Shown piece after piece: positions 22,620 through 37,600 of a DNA stretch of 64,000 bases. The stretch spans positions 12,176,274 through 12,240,273 of the forward strand of contig CM040444.1 in NCBI GenBank assembly GCA_022749755.1, read 5' to 3'. Under the pieces are notes generated by a model that ran no database searches, was not told the origin of the DNA, and saw nothing but the letters and a program-made list of their open reading frames with translations. Position 1 is the first letter of the stretch; every line of letters starts with the position of its first letter. The stretch is from Azadirachta indica (lineage: Eukaryota > Streptophyta > Magnoliopsida > Sapindales > Meliaceae). A program made the position numbers and the translations under genes.

Positions 22620-25600
22620 TTATCTACCAGAAGAAGAGGAAGGGTAAGGGTAAGAGTAAGGGTGATTCTTTTTCTCTTGCTCTTTAAGCATGAGTTGACT
22701 TGAATGACTGGCTTCAAAACTTTGTTTGTGTTTTGAGGAAAATTTTAATCTCAATAGCAGTGAATTTGCCATCACTCCAATTGAACTTAAACCCATCAGG
22801 GCTCCTGCAATTGATGGAGTCAACATGGTCCCGGTTATTGGTAGTAGCATTCCAGCAGCTATCGGAATTCCAATCTGTATCAAATAAATATCATAATAGA
22901 ATGAAAAAAATATATATAATGAATGGCAGCAATAATGTCAAACAACAGAGAAATCATAACAAAAATCCAGGTCATGATACACTTCAGATGAAAAGAATCG
23001 TGATATTAGTGGATCAATCCTCATGAGCACTAGAAACAAGTTTCAATATTCATCAGCAACCTTCCAGTATTATATGAGAGTTTCACTAGGGCGATCAATC
23101 AGTTTCATTTTCTATATAACAATATCACTTCCTAGAATTAGGCATTAACAGTGTCTGTTTGCAATATTAAAATGCAAATAGTGCAGATTTTGTGGGACTT
23201 GGTGAGATCCATATATAATTTTGCAATATTGCATTCATGGAAAATGGGTTTTATTGTTAATGATGGAATGCACAACTATCCTTTGAACGGTGTATGAAAA
23301 CTTACTATGTTATATGCAAAGGCCCACCAAAGATTTTGCTTCACTGTCTTCATAGTTAGCCTGCTCAACTCCAGAGCATCAAGCAACTGTGAAAAACAGT
23401 TAATTTCCCAAACAAATATCAGTAACAACTGCTGCTTATAATACAAAGACCTAAAAGTTACTAGCAGATTCATTCTTTCTGATTGCTTTTGAATAGCCAA
23501 AGGATAAAGAATTCAGATATATTAGGCAATAAACCTGAGACAGTCTGTTGCCCATCAATACAACAGAAGAGACCTCACTGGCAGCTCCAACACCTCCACC
23601 CATGGCAACTCCAATATGTGACGAAGCCAAAGCAGCCGCATCATTGATACCATCACCCACCATGGCTACAATGTTTTGATCATTCTGAAGTTCATTTATG
23701 AACCTTTTCTTTTCATCAGGTTTAACTCCAGACAGCACCTGCAGTTCAGAGCTCAATCTTACTTTTAAATTTAGAAGGTATTGATGTTTAAGTGTTACTC
23801 ATACTCTTGATTATGCAATGAGTACACTTAAAGGAAACTGCATTTGCAGTTGAAAATAGGAAAAATCGGTCCAAGACAAATATTCAGTAATCAGTAGATA
23901 TTAATTTCTCAATTCTAGCTAACACTGCAGGTGCATATTTATATCAACAAATGTGAACATGAGAATTTGATTTGCCAATTTACTCAAAGAGTTTCTGATT
24001 CCCTATGGTGCTATGGATCAAATGGAGTAATTTTTCCCAGCAAACAAACAACTGTTTTCTGTATACATAATAAATAAGTGATCTGGCGAAGACCATGAAA
24101 AGTAAGATGTATAGACAACATAGATCATGTTCTGCCCTGGGTTTCAGGAACCCTACCACTGCAGCTAACAAAGATGAGAAGGTCAAATTAGTCTCTGGTG
24201 TTAATGAGGTATATAAGCCAAAAGTTAAAAGTGATGTTACTGGTTTTTAAATCTCTAGCATAACCCCCTTACAACCAAAGTTGCATTTTATAACAGATTT
24301 CTAACTCGAACCCAACACAAACATAAATGAAATTACAATGATCACTTATTGTAAATTAAATAATAGAGCAATAAATTGACATGCTAGAGAGTTATTTGTT
24401 CAAATTGACTCCAATACAATGTTAAGCCACTAACTGAAAAACTTAAGTTGTTCAAATGAGGGTTTGAGAACAGTAATTTAAAGGGTAACATCAGCAAGTC
24501 TGCAAATTCTACCAGATAGGGAGAAAAATTTTGGTTGCTTGTCATGATTACTATTACCAAAAGAGTCCACATGGTATAAATACTTCTCTGACAAACCATA
24601 TAGACAGCTCCTAACTTGGACCGAATACATCCTTGTCAAACATTTCCAAAGCAGTATCTTTATCTGAAAAATGAAACAAGAGTCCTTTTTCATGTGTACG
24701 GATGAATTTAATAGATGGAAGGAGATTACTTCAGCTAGAACTAGGAAAGGAACAATATTGGAAAATAAAGAGTCAAGTAATAGTTTCCAAGTTTGGAAAT
24801 TACAGAACTACTCAGAATGAAAAAAATTTTCCACCTCAAATAGGTTCAAAACTTCATCATTAAGAGAGTTAATGTGGTCTTTTACCACAAGAATTATTGA
24901 TTTGACAATTAATAGATGACATTTTTTAAATGATGTTCAAAATTAAATTGCCTTCAACAATTTAAAGAAAGGCCTTTGAAATGCCTTTTTTTCTATGTCT
25001 TGTTAGCAAAAGACATTGAGAGAATATATTCCAGAAGAGATTGACTGAATCCTGACAAGGATATATGTATTAAGTATATATATAAGGATTAAGGTCTTGA
25101 CTAAATCAAGAAAAGAGAAAAGCTAGAATTAGGAATTTCAAAATATTTTCTATTAAGAAAGACGTCAATTATCTAGGAATAACTAAAGACCAGGTTCTAA
25201 CTGTGTTTGGTCCCTATCCATGATGCAGTCACCCAAGCAATAAATTTTCTGTTAAACTAGCATTAGAAGAGTCTTTATTTTTTATCACAATCCTTCATAA
25301 TAGGAGCACTTCTAAGATTATATATGTTCTCATCTTCCCCAGCTTCAGCCTCAGTTCTTGCTGTAGTACCCTCATTATATTCATTAGTATTATATATGGG
25401 TTGTTTGGCCGGCATCTTTTCAACTTGAACAATATTTTCCCCACTCTGGCTATGGAATTGATTATATCATTTACAAAGAGAAGATATTCACATTAAATCT
25501 CACCCTTATGTCTCAGGTGCTCAATAATGAAAAAGGCCATATCTACCTGCTCCTTTGGAATACCGACAAGAGATGCAACATACTCAGCAGTATTCCTTTT

Positions 25601-28600
25601 GTCCCCAGACAGCATGTATACACCAATTCCTTGCCTGGACAAAGATCTAACAACATCTACTGCATCCTCCCTGATCTGATCCTCAACATAAATAAGACCA
25701 GCAAGCACGTTATCCACTCCAACATAGACAACAGATTGATTCTTAAGTTCCTCTATGTTCACTTCTTGAAATGCTCTGGCATCAACTCCATGCCTGTGGA
25801 AAGAAAAGACTAACTTGTGAGTTGTAATTAGAAATTACATATGCAAATCTCTAAACTGGAACCCAGGTGGCTTCCAGTTTTATGTAAATAAACTAATCAG
25901 CAGTCATGGATTCAGTCCTCAAATAAGTGTGTATTAATATTAATACTAATATTTCATATCTATGTTCTTTTCATAAGCATTGGTCAGAATCATATAAGTG
26001 GCAGGCTCAGGCATACTGGCTGGAGGCTAGATTTGAAGAAAAGGTCAGAAAGGTGATCTTCTAGTGCTGCCCAGTTAAGGCTGCAGGGCCAGATGGGTTC
26101 TCCATGGAATTTTTCCAAAGTTGTTAGGATTTTATCAAAGGAGATGATTCAATAAAGATGTTTAATTATTTTTGCCAAAACAGGTGTAGTCAATAAGATA
26201 ATCAATACTACTTACATTTGTCTCATGCCTATGAGGAAGGATGCAATTTGAATTTTCAGATTTCAAATTCCCCTATACCTTAGACTGAAAGAAGTGCTTA
26301 CTCATAGAATATCTTCTGCTCAATCTGCCTTCATCAAGGAGAGGCAGCATATTTATGCTGTTCTTGTGACCAATGAAGCAATGAGGATTCTAGGAAAAAG
26401 AAGGCAATGTGGTCTTAAAAATTGATATCGAGGAGGCTTATGACCATATTGATTGGGGACTTTTGGTTTTTGTTCCAAGATCTTGTGAGGATTTTCTTAT
26501 GGAGAATTTGTGTGCTCTTGGTTAAGAAAAGAATGCCAAAATGTTGTGGAACTGTACTTTCGTAGCTTGTAGGCCATGATATGACAAGAGAGAAATATGC
26601 ATCTGTGAAGATAAAAAATGGAAGAAACCAGTACTATATGTGAATGAATCAAGATTTGCTTCTCCTTGGCCTCTACTTTGAAGGACTTTCAAGACTCATC
26701 CCTTTTCTTTTTGTCATTCAGATTAATTGGGCAGGAGTTGTAAGTTAGTCTAGTTAAGCTTATTTAGACTCCTGATCATGTTTTAAAGCTGTCTGACTTC
26801 CGGGGAAGTTTTAGTTGCAGACACTGAAGTTTTTGTCTATGCCTAGTTTAGAGAAGTCATCAACTTTCTGTCTAGTTTTTGCTTCCTATGTGAAGCCGTT
26901 TTTGCCTTTCCAGTGGACATCTGGTCCACCTTTACATTAATATATTGTTCTGTTTTTTATCAAAGAAAAGGAAAAATTTAGTGACAGCTTCATATCCAAG
27001 ATCCCAGTCAATGGATTTACACTAATCCAAGTTATGATAGATGCATGGCCAATGATTTCCCTTAAATGGCCGAAGGTGGATTCTGGTATATGTTATGCCA
27101 GGGAAAAAAGATTTTCAAATCTATAAAAATGTAAATAATTGAGACACTTATATAAAAGTCCAGAGTATTTGAATATATTTGACTTGCTGTACTAGCCTAG
27201 TTTGATAAAAATCTTGTCCAAGAACTAAATATGGAGCAACTAGACATCTTTGCTAGGTTAGTGAAATTTTACTTTTCCAAACAAAAACTTGTAGGAAAAT
27301 TTAAAATAAAAATATTTCTAGGATATTAAAAATTGACGCAAATATATGAATACGCAGACATATGACCGACTAAGTACCGGATGGATTGAAAGCAGAATGC
27401 ACATTGGCAAGGACATCTAATGGAAGATTTTTCTCCTATGCTACCAAAAGAAATGAATTTTACCACACAGAATCCAGAACTTCAAGATATTTAGTTAGAA
27501 AAAGTTTGTGAGGATAAACACCTGTGCACCCACTCTATCGTCCCAACAGTCACCTTTCTGTCATCAATAACAGCGACAGCACCAGAACCAGGCTCTTCTA
27601 TAAATGTTCCATTTACCACCTGTAAAAGCAGCTTCTCACATTAAAAATCCTAAAATATGCCTGTCAATGTTACCAGCAACATTAATCAACAGCCAGAGTA
27701 AATGACAGCAAAGAAGGAGATTAGCAACAAAGCAGTTCTCTTGACGATGCAAACGAAAGGTGCTGGAAGAACAATGCGTATCATCTGTATGATATTCATA
27801 TCTTGTAGATAACATGAGACAACACTATTCGCATCCCCAGTTATAGTTGCTGGAGTTAGAATATGTTCCACCTAAATAAGTAATCTGTGCAGGGTATGAA
27901 TGCCCACAAACACCATAGAACACTGCAGCTGGTGCAGTTAGAATTAGGACGAAGGCCTTATAAAGCAACATCCTAAAACCCCAGACAGAAACAGAGACTA
28001 CCACAGAGAAAGGACAACAGAATCCACAGTGTAAATTTAATATACACAAATAAATTTTCTATGGTATGTATTGCCACCAAAGAAATAAAAAAAAAGAATA
28101 AAAAAATGGAAAATAGTGCATAGAGGTTCGCAACTGAAGATAACATATTCGTCACAACTTATATACTATTTGTTGGTCTTTTTCCTAAAAGTTTTAAGCT
28201 TATGCTTTATTTGCTATAGTTTAACTACAACTGTTGAGTTATTTTCCGTAACCTAAGCTATAACAATTTGGTTTTCTGAGCTGCATAATAATACTTCTTC
28301 TCAGTTTAGCTAATTTTTGTGGCAGTTCTAATCAGCTACTGTACCAAAGATCCAAAAGTTAAAGTCATCATGATCTTTATTAGTTCAGAAAATTGAAGTA
28401 TTTCTACTACTGAGAAAATCATTTTAAGAAAACTGCTAATACTTAAAGAACTCAATTATAGTTATCGTGTTGACTATATACATAACAAAAACGAAAACTG
28501 AAGGAAGAATGTACCTTCGCAATCTGACAATTAGCCCCCTGGGCAGCTTCCACAATTGCTTTACCAATTGGATGAACAGTATTTGATTCAACACCAGCAG

Positions 28601-31600
28601 CTAACTTTAAAATCTCAATTTCTGACCAAGAATGGTAGGGATTTTGTCTGCAACAACGTAAAATTCAATATCATCTTAATGTTTAGCTAGGAATCGATAC
28701 ACCAATATATTTTAGAAGTATATAAACAATGTTGGTCTAAGTTTAATCATGGTGCAAAGATTACTTATGAAGAAACTTTTTTCCCCCTTAACCACACACC
28801 CACCCTTCCCCTTTAATGCATCAACATAAAATAAGTTGATTTCCTCTCCAAGGTTAGTATGAAACCTCCGCCACAGAAAATCTAATAACTTAGGCTTTCT
28901 CAGAGGCTCTAATGCAAAAATTCTAATAACCTTGATTGTTCCCTTTGCTGATAAGTAGTCCACGAAGAGCTTATAATAAAACAGAAAACTTGAGGAAAAA
29001 CAAACAAACAAAATCAGAAATAGCATCCAAAAAAGAGGGAAGAGATCCCAAGTTTGTTTAAAGCAAAACAACATTGTAATCTTAAACAAAACTTATACTA
29101 TGAAGAAAAATGCTATAAGAGAAAATCGAGGAAAATTAAACAGATTACCATAATTATGTAGCATATTAATTCAAAGTTGAAGGTTTAATGCCAAAGACTC
29201 TATGTCACTGTTGGATACTGTTATCATGGGAAACTTATAGTCAGTTACATTTGAGATAAACATTCTAACATCAAGCCTCTCTTCAACCAGCTAGATAATG
29301 AGACATCCAACCGATAGTTAAGTAGAATCTAAGTCACAAATAGTTTCTTATGCAATATTTCTTACACTAGATGGAGAAGCAAAATTGATTCATAATAGTT
29401 AGCAGATAGTGTCTCCATATCAATGAACAAATAATGAAGCATGCATATTTAGTTTTCAAAACTGCTTAAATATGACATACCATACAGGCTCATTTGTTGA
29501 TTAAATCACTATCTTGAGAATAATCTGTGAGCACTATAACTTCAAATGCTTACACAAGCAGATAGTAATGCCAACGAAATAAATTCACTATTTTGCATTC
29601 GTGGCATATAGATAGTATATAATCATGTTCCTTCTTGTGACTGAGATCTACCAACGCTCACTGAATAGGCCACAATTTACTAGTTAAATTCGTCAAATTC
29701 TTCAACTTGCTCAGATACGTCATCCTATACAGCTATATTTGACTAAATCACTATCTTGAGGGTAATCCATGAGCCTATAATTTTGTGTGATTATACTGGT
29801 GGACAATAACGCCAACAAAAGAAATTCACTATTTTGCATTTCTGAGTCGCTAGGCATATTTAGATATCGCATAATCATATTCCTCACAGTATCCAAGATC
29901 TACTCTCGGTCACAATTTATCAGGTTAAATCCTTCAATTTTGCTCTGTAGAAAATGGCAGTGAAAAGTGAAATCAGTTATTTCTTCTCAGATGTTAACAC
30001 AAATGTCTAAAACAAAAGGACATGTTTATACTTTGAAGATTTTATGCAACTTTATGAATATGACTTATGATTTAGATTTAATCAATATAATAATTACCAA
30101 AAACCTTAAAAATATCAGGAACAGTTAATTGTAACAAAGGGAATTTCTTTCACCACTCAACTTTGAATCAGGATTTGTCAGGTCACCAGAGGTCACAACC
30201 TTTGTCACTACAGGTCTGCCAATTGTAAGGGTCCCTGTTTTGTCAAACACGACAGTATTTACCATTGAAAACTTCTCTAAAATATTTCCACCACGCAGAA
30301 GCAATCCTCTTGTTGCCCCTAATGAAGTTCCAACCTGAAAATAGCGAACATCAGTCATAATGGATTTTGACATATAAGTTTGATAATATCATCTAGAAAA
30401 TGCAGGATTGACAAAGAGATTACCAGCATAGCTGTAGGTGTGGCCAAGCCAAGGGCACATGGACAGGCAATAACCTGCATTAGCAATACTGATATTCACT
30501 ACTGCATAAAATGGAAAAGATGAAGGATTCAAGAATTAGTATGAATACTAATTAGAAGTATTCTTCTTTTCCTCCTTGACATTTCCAAGACTTCCAACCT
30601 ACTTTCAGCCTTACAAGGAACATGAATCAAGACAAATTCAAGGGAATTTCCAATTCTCTGGGTTATGTTGGACAATCAATGAGTTAAGAGAGGATAAGAG
30701 AACATGAAAGGCTGAGTTCTTTGAATATCTTCTCTTCCAAATCACATTTAACGTTGTTGATTGATGATCCATCTTGCAACAGCTTTTTTCCAGCTAGAAT
30801 GATATGGGGATCAAAAGCTTGATGTAAGATTTGAATTTTTTACTTGGGCACCGGAACAAGGTAGGCCTTATACAAGTGAGGTTATTCGATTCCAAGGCAG
30901 AAACCAAACACATAACTGTCTCCTTCTTTATGTAATATGTGCACAAGAAGTGAAGACAGTATTAATCTGTAATCCTATATTATACCTAAGGTAATAAATT
31001 CTGACATAAACTAATAAGGCAGAAAAAATATCGCGATTTATTCAGCCTCATCTAGCTCATCATTAACCAAGTTTATGGATGCTTTTGGTACTGGAGATAA
31101 AGCAAAAGTGCTATGGAAGTATACTTGTTCTAGCGCTTTTTTGAGTGATATGGCAAGAATGAAATAAAAGAATACTGGAAGTTTGGGCAACAAAAGCATC
31201 AATTTTTTGGTAATCATGTTTTATTTCTTTAAGGCCCGTGTCAAGAGAGTTTCAAAAAGAAGGTAATTTCTTCATGCACTCATATTGAAAACACAATATG
31301 GGTAAATACTGCAAATTAATAAATTACCAAAAACATTTTTCTAGAGAGATGGCCTGCATTATCAATAAATTCCAATTGGTGTATGATGTGTAAAAGGGAT
31401 GGAGAAATTATAAATCATGTTTTTCTTCATTGCCCTCTGGCTTGAACCTCTGATATAAACTTTTGAAAAAATATTAGGCTTTAACCGTAATAGCTATCAG
31501 GATTTGGTGTAATAACAGTATATTATTTTTGTTTCTATTTTTGTAGCCCCAGTAAGTGTAGGCCATATGGGTTAGGCCATATGGATTGTACACATATTTA

Positions 31601-34600
31601 TTCAAATTAACCAGTCAAAACACATTTCAGTTTTCCTCTTAGCTTTTAATCAAGTAGACATGCTTTTACCATCAATTTATTTCCTCCCTTTCAGCCTACC
31701 TCTCTAATTTGCTTGCTAGCTCTATTTTCTTTGCCTTCTTTCTACAGATGAATACATCATTAAATCCCCTCTATATCAATGGAATCTAATGATCTTTCAC
31801 AATGAGGACTGCAATTAACTAAGGAACCAATTTGTTTAAAAAAAATAGCAAGATCTTAAAAACCAAAGTAAAAGTTCAAACAATATTCAGAACCTTGAAA
31901 CCATAGGCATAAATATACCTTCATTAAGCTCTATTTTATATGAATTAGCAACTTGGTCATTATATCAAGATAGTCATATGAAGAAATCACAATAGGGTTA
32001 GGCAATTTCAGAATATCATACCAGAACACTGCAAGACAGTTGTAGGGCCAATGAAACTGGACTTCCATGATGGATGGCAGCCGGTAGAACATGCGCACCA
32101 AACAAGTTCCAGAACATAAATGTTGCAGCTGAGAGTGCCATTACTCCATAAGTAAAATGCCCAGAAACCTGAGTGAACCAAAAAGTTAAAGAACATGAGT
32201 GGTATTCCACCAGATGCCAACAGACTCAATTCTCAAGTTAAACCCTTCCAAGGTTTTGCCACACTCAATTGATCATACAACCAATCGCCACCAAATTTAT
32301 ATCCTCTCAATTTCCATCTCATTCATAATGCCCCGTAAAGAAGAGGAAAAGGCAGGAAAAATACATTTAGGGATTACCAAAAGTTAATCAAGCCTGAAAT
32401 CGAACATTATTTAGAAAAGTCTTGTTCCAATTAATACTGACAAAGACCTTTTGGATCAAATCAAGCTTCGGGGTCTTCAGTTTGATAAAACCTAAGGACC
32501 TGATGTAAACATAAAATAAGTGTGATCCCAATAGATTATGACTGACTTTTACTCCAAACACCTCCAGAGCCAGAATTCTTAAAGAGAAACCTAGAAAAAT
32601 ACTTAAAGTGGTAGAATACTTCGAATTCTGGAGAAAATACTGGACATTTTACTGCTCAAACTGATTGGACTAGATTCTGCCCCCTTTTGTAACATGTGCA
32701 GACAACTTACTTACCATATGGTTTTTATGATCTCTAGGATGTGTTTAACAACAATTGACTTACTAGACTTTGTTTATTGCATTTCAGAAAAAAAAAATAT
32801 GATTGACACTTTACTTTGAAATTACCCATTTACTTATCAAAATTCTTCTATGCCTCGAATGGGACTCCCTTAATTTAAGAGCTTATTGTCACGGCACAAG
32901 AAATCGCATTATGCACTCATAACTGTAAATTGTAATTTTTTTAAATTGTCAATTTAATTTCACAAGCATTACTCTCGTCCCATTTATGGGATAACTAGGC
33001 AGACCAACAGGAATTGGTCCTAACCTCATTTAGTGCATCAAACATGAGATGGAAATAAATTTATAACAAATAGCCCCTTCCCAAACCCTTGCTCCACCAA
33101 ATGGACCATCTGAAACTATTCATCACTTGGGTAAGATGTTAGTGGCTTATGCAGAGCATTACAGCATTCACCCAATATGTCAATGACACCGATTATAACC
33201 TGAAAATCCTAATCTTACAGAATCCCTTGGACACCATTGCAGCAAAAAATGAATTCATACATAGTAAAAAAAGGAGGAAGAACCTTATCAGCCAACCGCT
33301 GTACAGGAGCTTCCCTGCTTTGTGCTTCTTCCACTAAACGAACAATATCTGCCATTGCAGTCTCACCACCTGGTCTCTGTACTTCAACTGTAAGAGTTCC
33401 ATTAAGGTTTATACTTCCAGCGGCAACTTGACTCTAGCACAGAAAGAAAATTCACTAAATATGATGAAAAAGAAAAAGCAAAAGTAGTACAGTCATATAA
33501 AGAGAAAAGGAATGGCAATTCAGTCGCAACATTTCTATTGCATGCAGCCTTAACCCCTAAGTAAACTAAATTCCAGGAAAGTGAAGATCGTTACCCCAGG
33601 TAATTTGGTCACTGGCAATGGCTCCCCTGTGAAACTTGACTCATCAATGACACTTCTACCATCTCTGACTATTCCATCTGCTGGAACACGATCCTGAAAC
33701 ACCCGAAAAACTTGATTTAGAGCATTTCTTTTTCTTTTTCTATTTTTAACTTAATATTTGAACATAAAGGTTAAACTATTTGTTTTACCAACCAAAAACA
33801 TCGGGAAACCAGCATTTTGATCCATACCAAATATCAAATGTTAATTCAATGTAACTCATGATTTACATGCTAGAATCATGTGAAACAATAATTTTGACAA
33901 AACATAAATCAAATTCTTTGAGCATTGATAAAGAACTACAATTTTTATTACTTTTCCAAATAATTTATGTTATCCACAATTAAAATAATTATGTTAATAA
34001 ATATTTGATAATACAACAAGGTTATCTGGATATGTGGGATACATGATTACTATTTTTATTATTTTTGTATGACAAACTTTGATAGATTGGTCATTAAGAT
34101 GAAAGAAAGATAAATTTAAAAGAAGTATGTATCATTTAGAATGACATTTATGATGAGAAGAAAAATTTGTTAGATTTTATATGGTAGCAATGCAAATATA
34201 TCAGTTATATAAAGGTATCCTTGAGAATAATAAGTAGGAAAACCATTAAGACTTTTAAATTTAGATAACAACTAACAGAAATTATTGTTTCTATTCAAGC
34301 CAAAATGTCTAGAATGATATCCTTGAAAATAATAATTAGGAAAACCACTGAGACTTTTTAAATGTCGCTAATAACTAAAAACATCGGTTGTTTATATTCA
34401 AGTAAAAATGTCTAGAAATCACCATTAATTGAAAAAACGAATCAGTCCAACCATCTGAATGACTTAAGTATCCTTACGGAGGTCGAAAAACAAAAACCTC
34501 ATAGACCACATGGAAAGAAAAACATGCACACCTCTTAAGCTGATCAAAGCAACTTATTTAATATCTATTATACAATTTTTTGGGCTCTTACCTATCAATT

Positions 34601-37600
34601 TAAGATTTGGGTTAAATAGTTATGAAAGATAGGTATCAAAGCAAAGTTTTGACGATAGGTTCAGTATTCAAGGCCCCCATTATATTAGCTGCATAAAAAA
34701 TTAGTCGCACTGTTGTTTGATCGATAGTTTTATGATACTTAAATGTTACATAGTTGTGTGAGATGTTCCCCCATCTTCATAGGTTATAGTAAATAATGTT
34801 TCTATAGATTCTAATAAGGTTTGCTCAACAATGAACTGGTGTTGGAATTTAAATTGTAAAGGAAATAAATAATAAGCAGCCCAAAAGATGCAGATTGATA
34901 ATGTGAATTTTGTGAAACAAAAGAAGATGGAAAGATTTGGATGCTTGAGGCCTCAGGCCACTACTCTCGCAAATGCTATTTTTGAAGTTGTGTGAGGAAA
35001 TGGGAATTTCAATCAATTTAATATGGTTTGGAAGGTGAAATTCCCTCCAAAAAGTTCAGTTTGGCTTTTGCTTGTGGTCATACTGCTAATGTTATTCAAA
35101 GAAGACATCCTACATTCTACCTTGGTCTGTTCTGTGTAAGAAAAGTGAACAGACAGCATACATTTGTTTCTCCATTGTCCTACAGCTTCTATCTTGTGGG
35201 CCAATTTATGCAATGAAGCTAGAATCTCATGGGCAGTTCCAAGGTCATGTGGCAAGAGAGAACCAAGTCCCTTGCCTGAGAGATAAAGTTTGTTTTCTAA
35301 CATCTCTTTTGGCCTCTGTTTCTAAGAATTTTCTTTTTTTTTTTTTTTTTTTTTTGATAAACAAAATTGCTTGTCTTGTTCATTGGGCTTTAAACGGGGG
35401 ATTAATGCTGGATTCAACTAAGTTTGTTTCTGGGCATCTCTTGGGCCTCTGCTTCTAAAAATCCCTTTTAACATTCTTTGTTCACCAAGCTCCAAATTGG
35501 GGACTGCTGCTAGACCTACAACCTTAGTACTCAGGAGGCTCGTAACATAAATATCCCAGGAAGTAGCCCCAAGGGATTTTGAACCCCTTAGGGTTCATGG
35601 CATGAGAAATTTGAAAAGCAAAATGCGCAATGCACAGCATCTGACAACAGCTTGCTCAAATCACTTGTACTCCACTTCTTTCTAATAATAAATTTATATT
35701 TTTTAAGAAAGAAAGTGGAAAAGAAAAAGATACAGGAGAATAAAACTTACCCCAGGTAGCACAACAATGTGATCTCCAACATGTAGACTGTTACAAGGAA
35801 CTTCAACAATAGAACCTGAGTCTTTTGCATCACTATCAACAAGAAGACGAGCTTTTGAAGGTAACAGACTCAGGAGCCCAGTCATATCACTGGTGGCTTT
35901 TATTTTAGCTCGCTGTTCAAGATTCCTTCCTAACAAAACAAATGCTATTAACATAATTGGTTCCTCGAAGAAAGCCTTCCAGCCCTGCATACATTCATCC
36001 AACAAGATCACAGTGTCATTTTTAACCAAATTATTATGTGCCCAGTCTGGGAGGCCTGCATGTTTTATACAACAATCATGCTATCTTTCAAGAGTGAAAA
36101 GGAAAACCAATGCACAAGATCTACTGCAGTCAATTGCTCTAAAGGAAACATCACCTCAATTAACAAAATCCAAGTTACTATCAAAATTTACTTGAGTTTA
36201 ACCAATTATGCCTTCTTAGGGTATAAGCAGTTGAATTATATGAAGGGGGAAAAAATAAAAAGAATCATATTTTGACATTACAACCATATTAGACACAATC
36301 ATGTTACAACCATATTTCAATTGACAGAAAAGAGTAGTAATCCTGTAGGAGAGGCAAGACTTATCCTAGTACCCAAACCATCCTTTCGCACATAGTGGAT
36401 GATGCAATGGGCTTGTGAGATCGAATGTTTTGCCAACAAGCCTATTATTGCTAAATATATTTTCTTCCATTCATCTCTCTTATAAATTCCAGAACAGCCA
36501 TCATTGGTCCAGTCACGCTCACCACTATGAATTAAGCATAGTATATAGCACAGCATACTAGTATTTCAAGATTCTTAAGTCAATAATTAAGCTACAACAT
36601 AAACTAAATAAATAGTATACCTTTGAGCAAGAACTAGTGTAATAAGCGTGCATGAGGATTTGGATATCTTTCAATCTCATTCTTCTGAACAAGTAATCAG
36701 CTTTTTGGCAAAAACCAATGATGACTAGCAAAGAGTTTATGGTAACACACACCAACATACATGCATGTTGTGAAGCACTTAGGACGCAAGCATTTAGCAA
36801 ACAAGCAGAGCTTTACAGCTAAAAACAAAAAGTTGGCACACCACATTATTGGAAGAAATTTACAAGAGTACCAAGAACATATGAGATATAAATTTCGAAA
36901 ATGAACTTACCACAACATACCAAACATTAAACCATTGTTACAATAGAACTCTACTAGTGAAACAAGTGGTACTGATGTAGCACCAAATAAGAAAAATAGA
37001 AAGGGGGAGAAACTTAGATATTAATGAGAGAAAATTGAGAGAAAGAGGAGAAAAAATAGAAGAACTTAGGGAAAAATATCAAAACTTTATTCAATAATAT
37101 CAAAAAATATTCAAGTCTACTTTTGAACTGAACCTAAGGCCTTTCTATAGGAGACAAAAACCTAAACAAAAGAGGAAATATAAATTTATTTCCTATAGGA
37201 ATAGGAACCATATTCTGACATGAATAAGAAATTAAAATAAATAACCTAAATAAGACTTTAAATTAACACAATAATATTTAATTCAAATTAAATAACGATA
37301 ATGAAATTAACCCTAAGACAAACTCTAAACTGTCCTAAGCCATTCTACATCAGCTATATATGATTTAAGAATCACACTTACCAGTTTTGGCATGAAAGCA
37401 GCAAATGAACTAACAGTAAATGATGATAAAGCCCCGAGACCAACTAAAGTATTCATGTTTGGAGCCCCCTTAAATAGGCTTTTCACACCATCAAGAATAA
37501 GTTGACGCCCAGGACCAAGCAATGTAAATAGGGATAGCGACAGATGAAATCCGGTGGAATGAAATGCATGGATCCATGAAGTCTTAGCACCTAACATATG

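Noticed and set aside
36960..37330. Possible LTR or other element in PAA1 intron 5
   Set aside because: Purine-rich start and AT-rich remainder are suggestive, but no inverted ends, flanking duplication or partner copy could be seen.
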